A stretch of 7,251 bases of DNA from Candidatus Methylomirabilota bacterium (GTDB lineage Bacteria > Methylomirabilota > Methylomirabilia > Methylomirabilales > JACQHM01): contig JACQHM010000286.1 in the NCBI GenBank assembly GCA_016199025.1, positions 1 to 7,251 on the forward strand, written 5' to 3'. Below are positions 6,153-7,251 of the stretch, piece after piece (the first letter of the stretch is position 1; the number at the start of each line of letters is the position of its first letter). The notes below the pieces were generated by a model, which was not told the origin of the DNA, did not search any database, and saw only the letters and a program-made list of their open reading frames with translations. The position numbers and the translations under genes are program-made.

Positions 6153-6221
6153 GGATTGTCAAGGGATGACCAACGGAGAACTCGTCAACGTCATGGTACA
6201 TGCATCACATCAAGTGGTCTG

Positions 6222-6250
6222 ATTGTAGGATAGTCGCATGGCAGAATCAA
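6222..6250 (-). promoter_or_regulatory. Sigma-70-like promoter of the quinone oxidoreductase gene
   Basis: On the minus strand, TTGATT (6250-6245) is followed after 17 nt by TACAAT (6227-6222), a 5/6 match at the -10 box. Transcription would start near 6215, giving a leader of about 77 nt. The architecture and -35 hexamer are identical to the ALDH operon promoter. It lies in the 167-nt divergent gap with the SWIM gene; no comparably good plus-strand promoter is visible. Confidence 0.6.
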
Positions 6251-6294
6251 GCCAGAAAAGTGAGGGGGAAGGCAAGAACAATAGGTTATCACCC

Positions 6295-6300
6295 AGGAGG
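6295..6300 (+). promoter_or_regulatory. Shine-Dalgarno of the SWIM gene
   Basis: AGGAGG lies 5 nt before the ATG at 6306, which makes this small gene a credible translated unit. Confidence 0.8.
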
Positions 6301-6305
6301 GTCCG

Positions 6306-6731
6306 ATGGCCACGAAGCGCTCTCAAACGAGGACAGTTTCCGACCGAGTTGCCGAGTACGTGAACTCTCCCCGCCTGAGACAGCGGGTGAAGATTGGGAA
6401 GACACTTTCCTGCACCATTGACGGAAACTATGGAACCTACCAGACCCGGGTGACACTGGCCCGCTCCCAGATCAAAGACGCAACTTGTACCTGTCCTTCA
6501 GATTACTGGCCGTGTAAACACGCCCACGCCCTGGCTGTGACCTACCAGGAAGCCCCGGAGTCGTTCGTTGATGTCGAAAAGTTGCTTCGCACCCTCAAGC
6601 AGAAAACCAAAGAAGAGCTTCTGGATCTGCTTCGACAGATGATCCTGATTGCCCCTTCCTGCTTGCAGGCTTTGGGGGTAGAGGGATTTGAAGAGCCGGA
6701 CGAGGACGAGGGGGACGAGGAACGTTGGTGA
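6306..6731 (+). CDS. Small SWIM zinc-finger protein, 141 aa
   Basis: The SWIM signature CxCx(n)CxH is complete: C61-T-C63, then C70-K-H72, with six residues (PSDYWP) between. SWIM domains bind one zinc and are thought to mediate DNA or protein contacts. They occur in bacterial SWI2/SNF2 helicase partners and in MuDR transposases. Upstream of the finger, residues 27-55 look like the usual beta-rich SWIM lead-in. Downstream, about 88-115 is helical (EKLLRTLKQKTKEELLDLL), and the tail 127-141 is strongly acidic. No helicase or other catalytic domain is present, and no SNF2 gene is adjacent, so this is a stand-alone form. It is divergent from the quinone reductase and ends 27 nt from the convergent hydrolase gene. 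Its partner and target are unknown. Confidence 0.88.
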   Translation: MATKRSQTRTVSDRVAEYVNSPRLRQRVKIGKTLSCTIDGNYGTYQTRVTLARSQIKDATCTCPSDYWPCKHAHALAVTYQEAPESFVDVEKLLRTLKQKTKEELLDLLRQMILIAPSCLQALGVEGFEEPDEDEGDEERW

Positions 6732-6758
6732 AGCAAGGAGCCAGGCGAGGAGAACCTC

Positions 6759-7251
6759 CTACCCCTGCTTGAGAAACGCCACGGTCTTCTGGTTGAACTC
6801 CTCCACCCGCTCGTAGAAGTGGGCGTGAGCACAGCCCTCGTACACCTGCAACTCGGAGCCGGCGATGGCCTGGTGCATCCGGCGGGCGAAGCGCTCCGAG
6901 GTGATGACATCGCGAGCACCGACGGTGATCAGGGTACGACATCGGATGCGGGCGAGCTGGGCCTGGGCGTCGTGGGTGATCACGGCATCGGCCTGGCGCT
7001 CGAAGGCGGCAACCGGCTGCTCTGGCCGGGCGCGGACGAAATCGGCCAGGGCCTGGAGATAGTCAGGCCGGGCGGCGTAGGTTTCCGGTGTCAGGCACCA
7101 GGGCAGGATGCCCGAGATGACCATGTCCGGCACACTGTTCAGCCCCCGGGCCAGGGCCTTCCAACTGCCGACCACAGTCTGAAGGAACAGGGCGGGCCCT
7201 CCCCTTGAGTTTCATAGTAGATCTCAATACCATTGGCATGGACCTTGGGCA
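6759..7251 (-). pseudogene. Alpha/beta hydrolase with internal deletion and frameshift, start codon one base outside window
   Basis: From the right edge the minus strand begins MPKVHANGIEIYYETQGE, a typical alpha/beta hydrolase N-terminus whose ATG needs the next base beyond the window. That frame stops after 37 codons (TGA at 7141-7139). In another frame, the C-terminal half of the same kind of enzyme begins near 7190 (LFLQTVVGSWKALARGL) and runs to the TAG at 6759. Counting from the GTG at 7175, it carries the catalytic Asp D89 (VGARDVIT), the catalytic His H117 (GCAHAHFYE) and FNQKTVAFL at the end. About 90-100 residues, including the oxyanion loop and the GxSxG nucleophile, are absent. 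The C-terminal piece has no SD site. It is most likely an inactivated gene; an assembly error is the alternative. Confidence 0.7.

Noticed and set aside
6748..6760. Hairpin AGGAG/CTCCT between the convergent SWIM and hydrolase genes as a terminator
   Set aside because: The stem is only 5 bp, no T-tract follows, and it overlaps the hydrolase stop codon.
6595..6942. Minus-strand open frames across the SWIM gene and the hydrolase end
   Set aside because: They straddle two supported genes in other frames and give no recognisable protein.

Overview
The window is GC-rich bacterial chromosome with short intergenic gaps, Shine-Dalgarno (SD) sites and housekeeping-type sigma-70-like promoters. It has no rRNA, complete tRNA, CRISPR array or insertion sequence that I can see. 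Gene content (aldehyde dehydrogenase, M24 peptidase, SDR, quinone reductase) and the G/C-tract palindromes in the gaps suggest a free-living, uncultured-type soil or subsurface bacterium. The lineage cannot be fixed from the sequence.

Left block (1-3071, minus strand, transcribed right to left). An NAD-type aldehyde dehydrogenase, a creatinase/Xaa-Pro peptidase (M24) protein and the N-terminal 130 residues of a short-chain dehydrogenase read as one operon that runs off the left edge. A good promoter (TTGATT, 17 bp, TAGAAT) and a perfect AGGAGG precede the first gene. The first two genes are 4 nt apart. A G/C hairpin repeat lies between the second and third. Two oxidoreductases plus an M24 protein suggest a small catabolic pathway, but the substrate cannot be read from the sequence.

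Middle block (3072-5169). A 391-nt divergent spacer holds the promoter and a cluster of three inverted repeats. It leads to a two-gene plus-strand cassette: a small membrane protein with a zinc-metalloprotease-like HEAGH motif, overlapping by GTGA a multi-spanning membrane protein with a C-terminal DUF2914-like domain. This pair is the least understood and most interesting unit here. A second copy of the G/C hairpin repeat follows it.

Right block (5170-7251). A zinc-independent quinone oxidoreductase (minus, own promoter) diverges from a small SWIM zinc-finger protein (plus). The SWIM gene converges on an alpha/beta hydrolase gene (minus) that enters from the right edge. That hydrolase looks broken: a normal N-terminus and a normal C-terminal half lie in different frames, and the middle with the nucleophile is missing.
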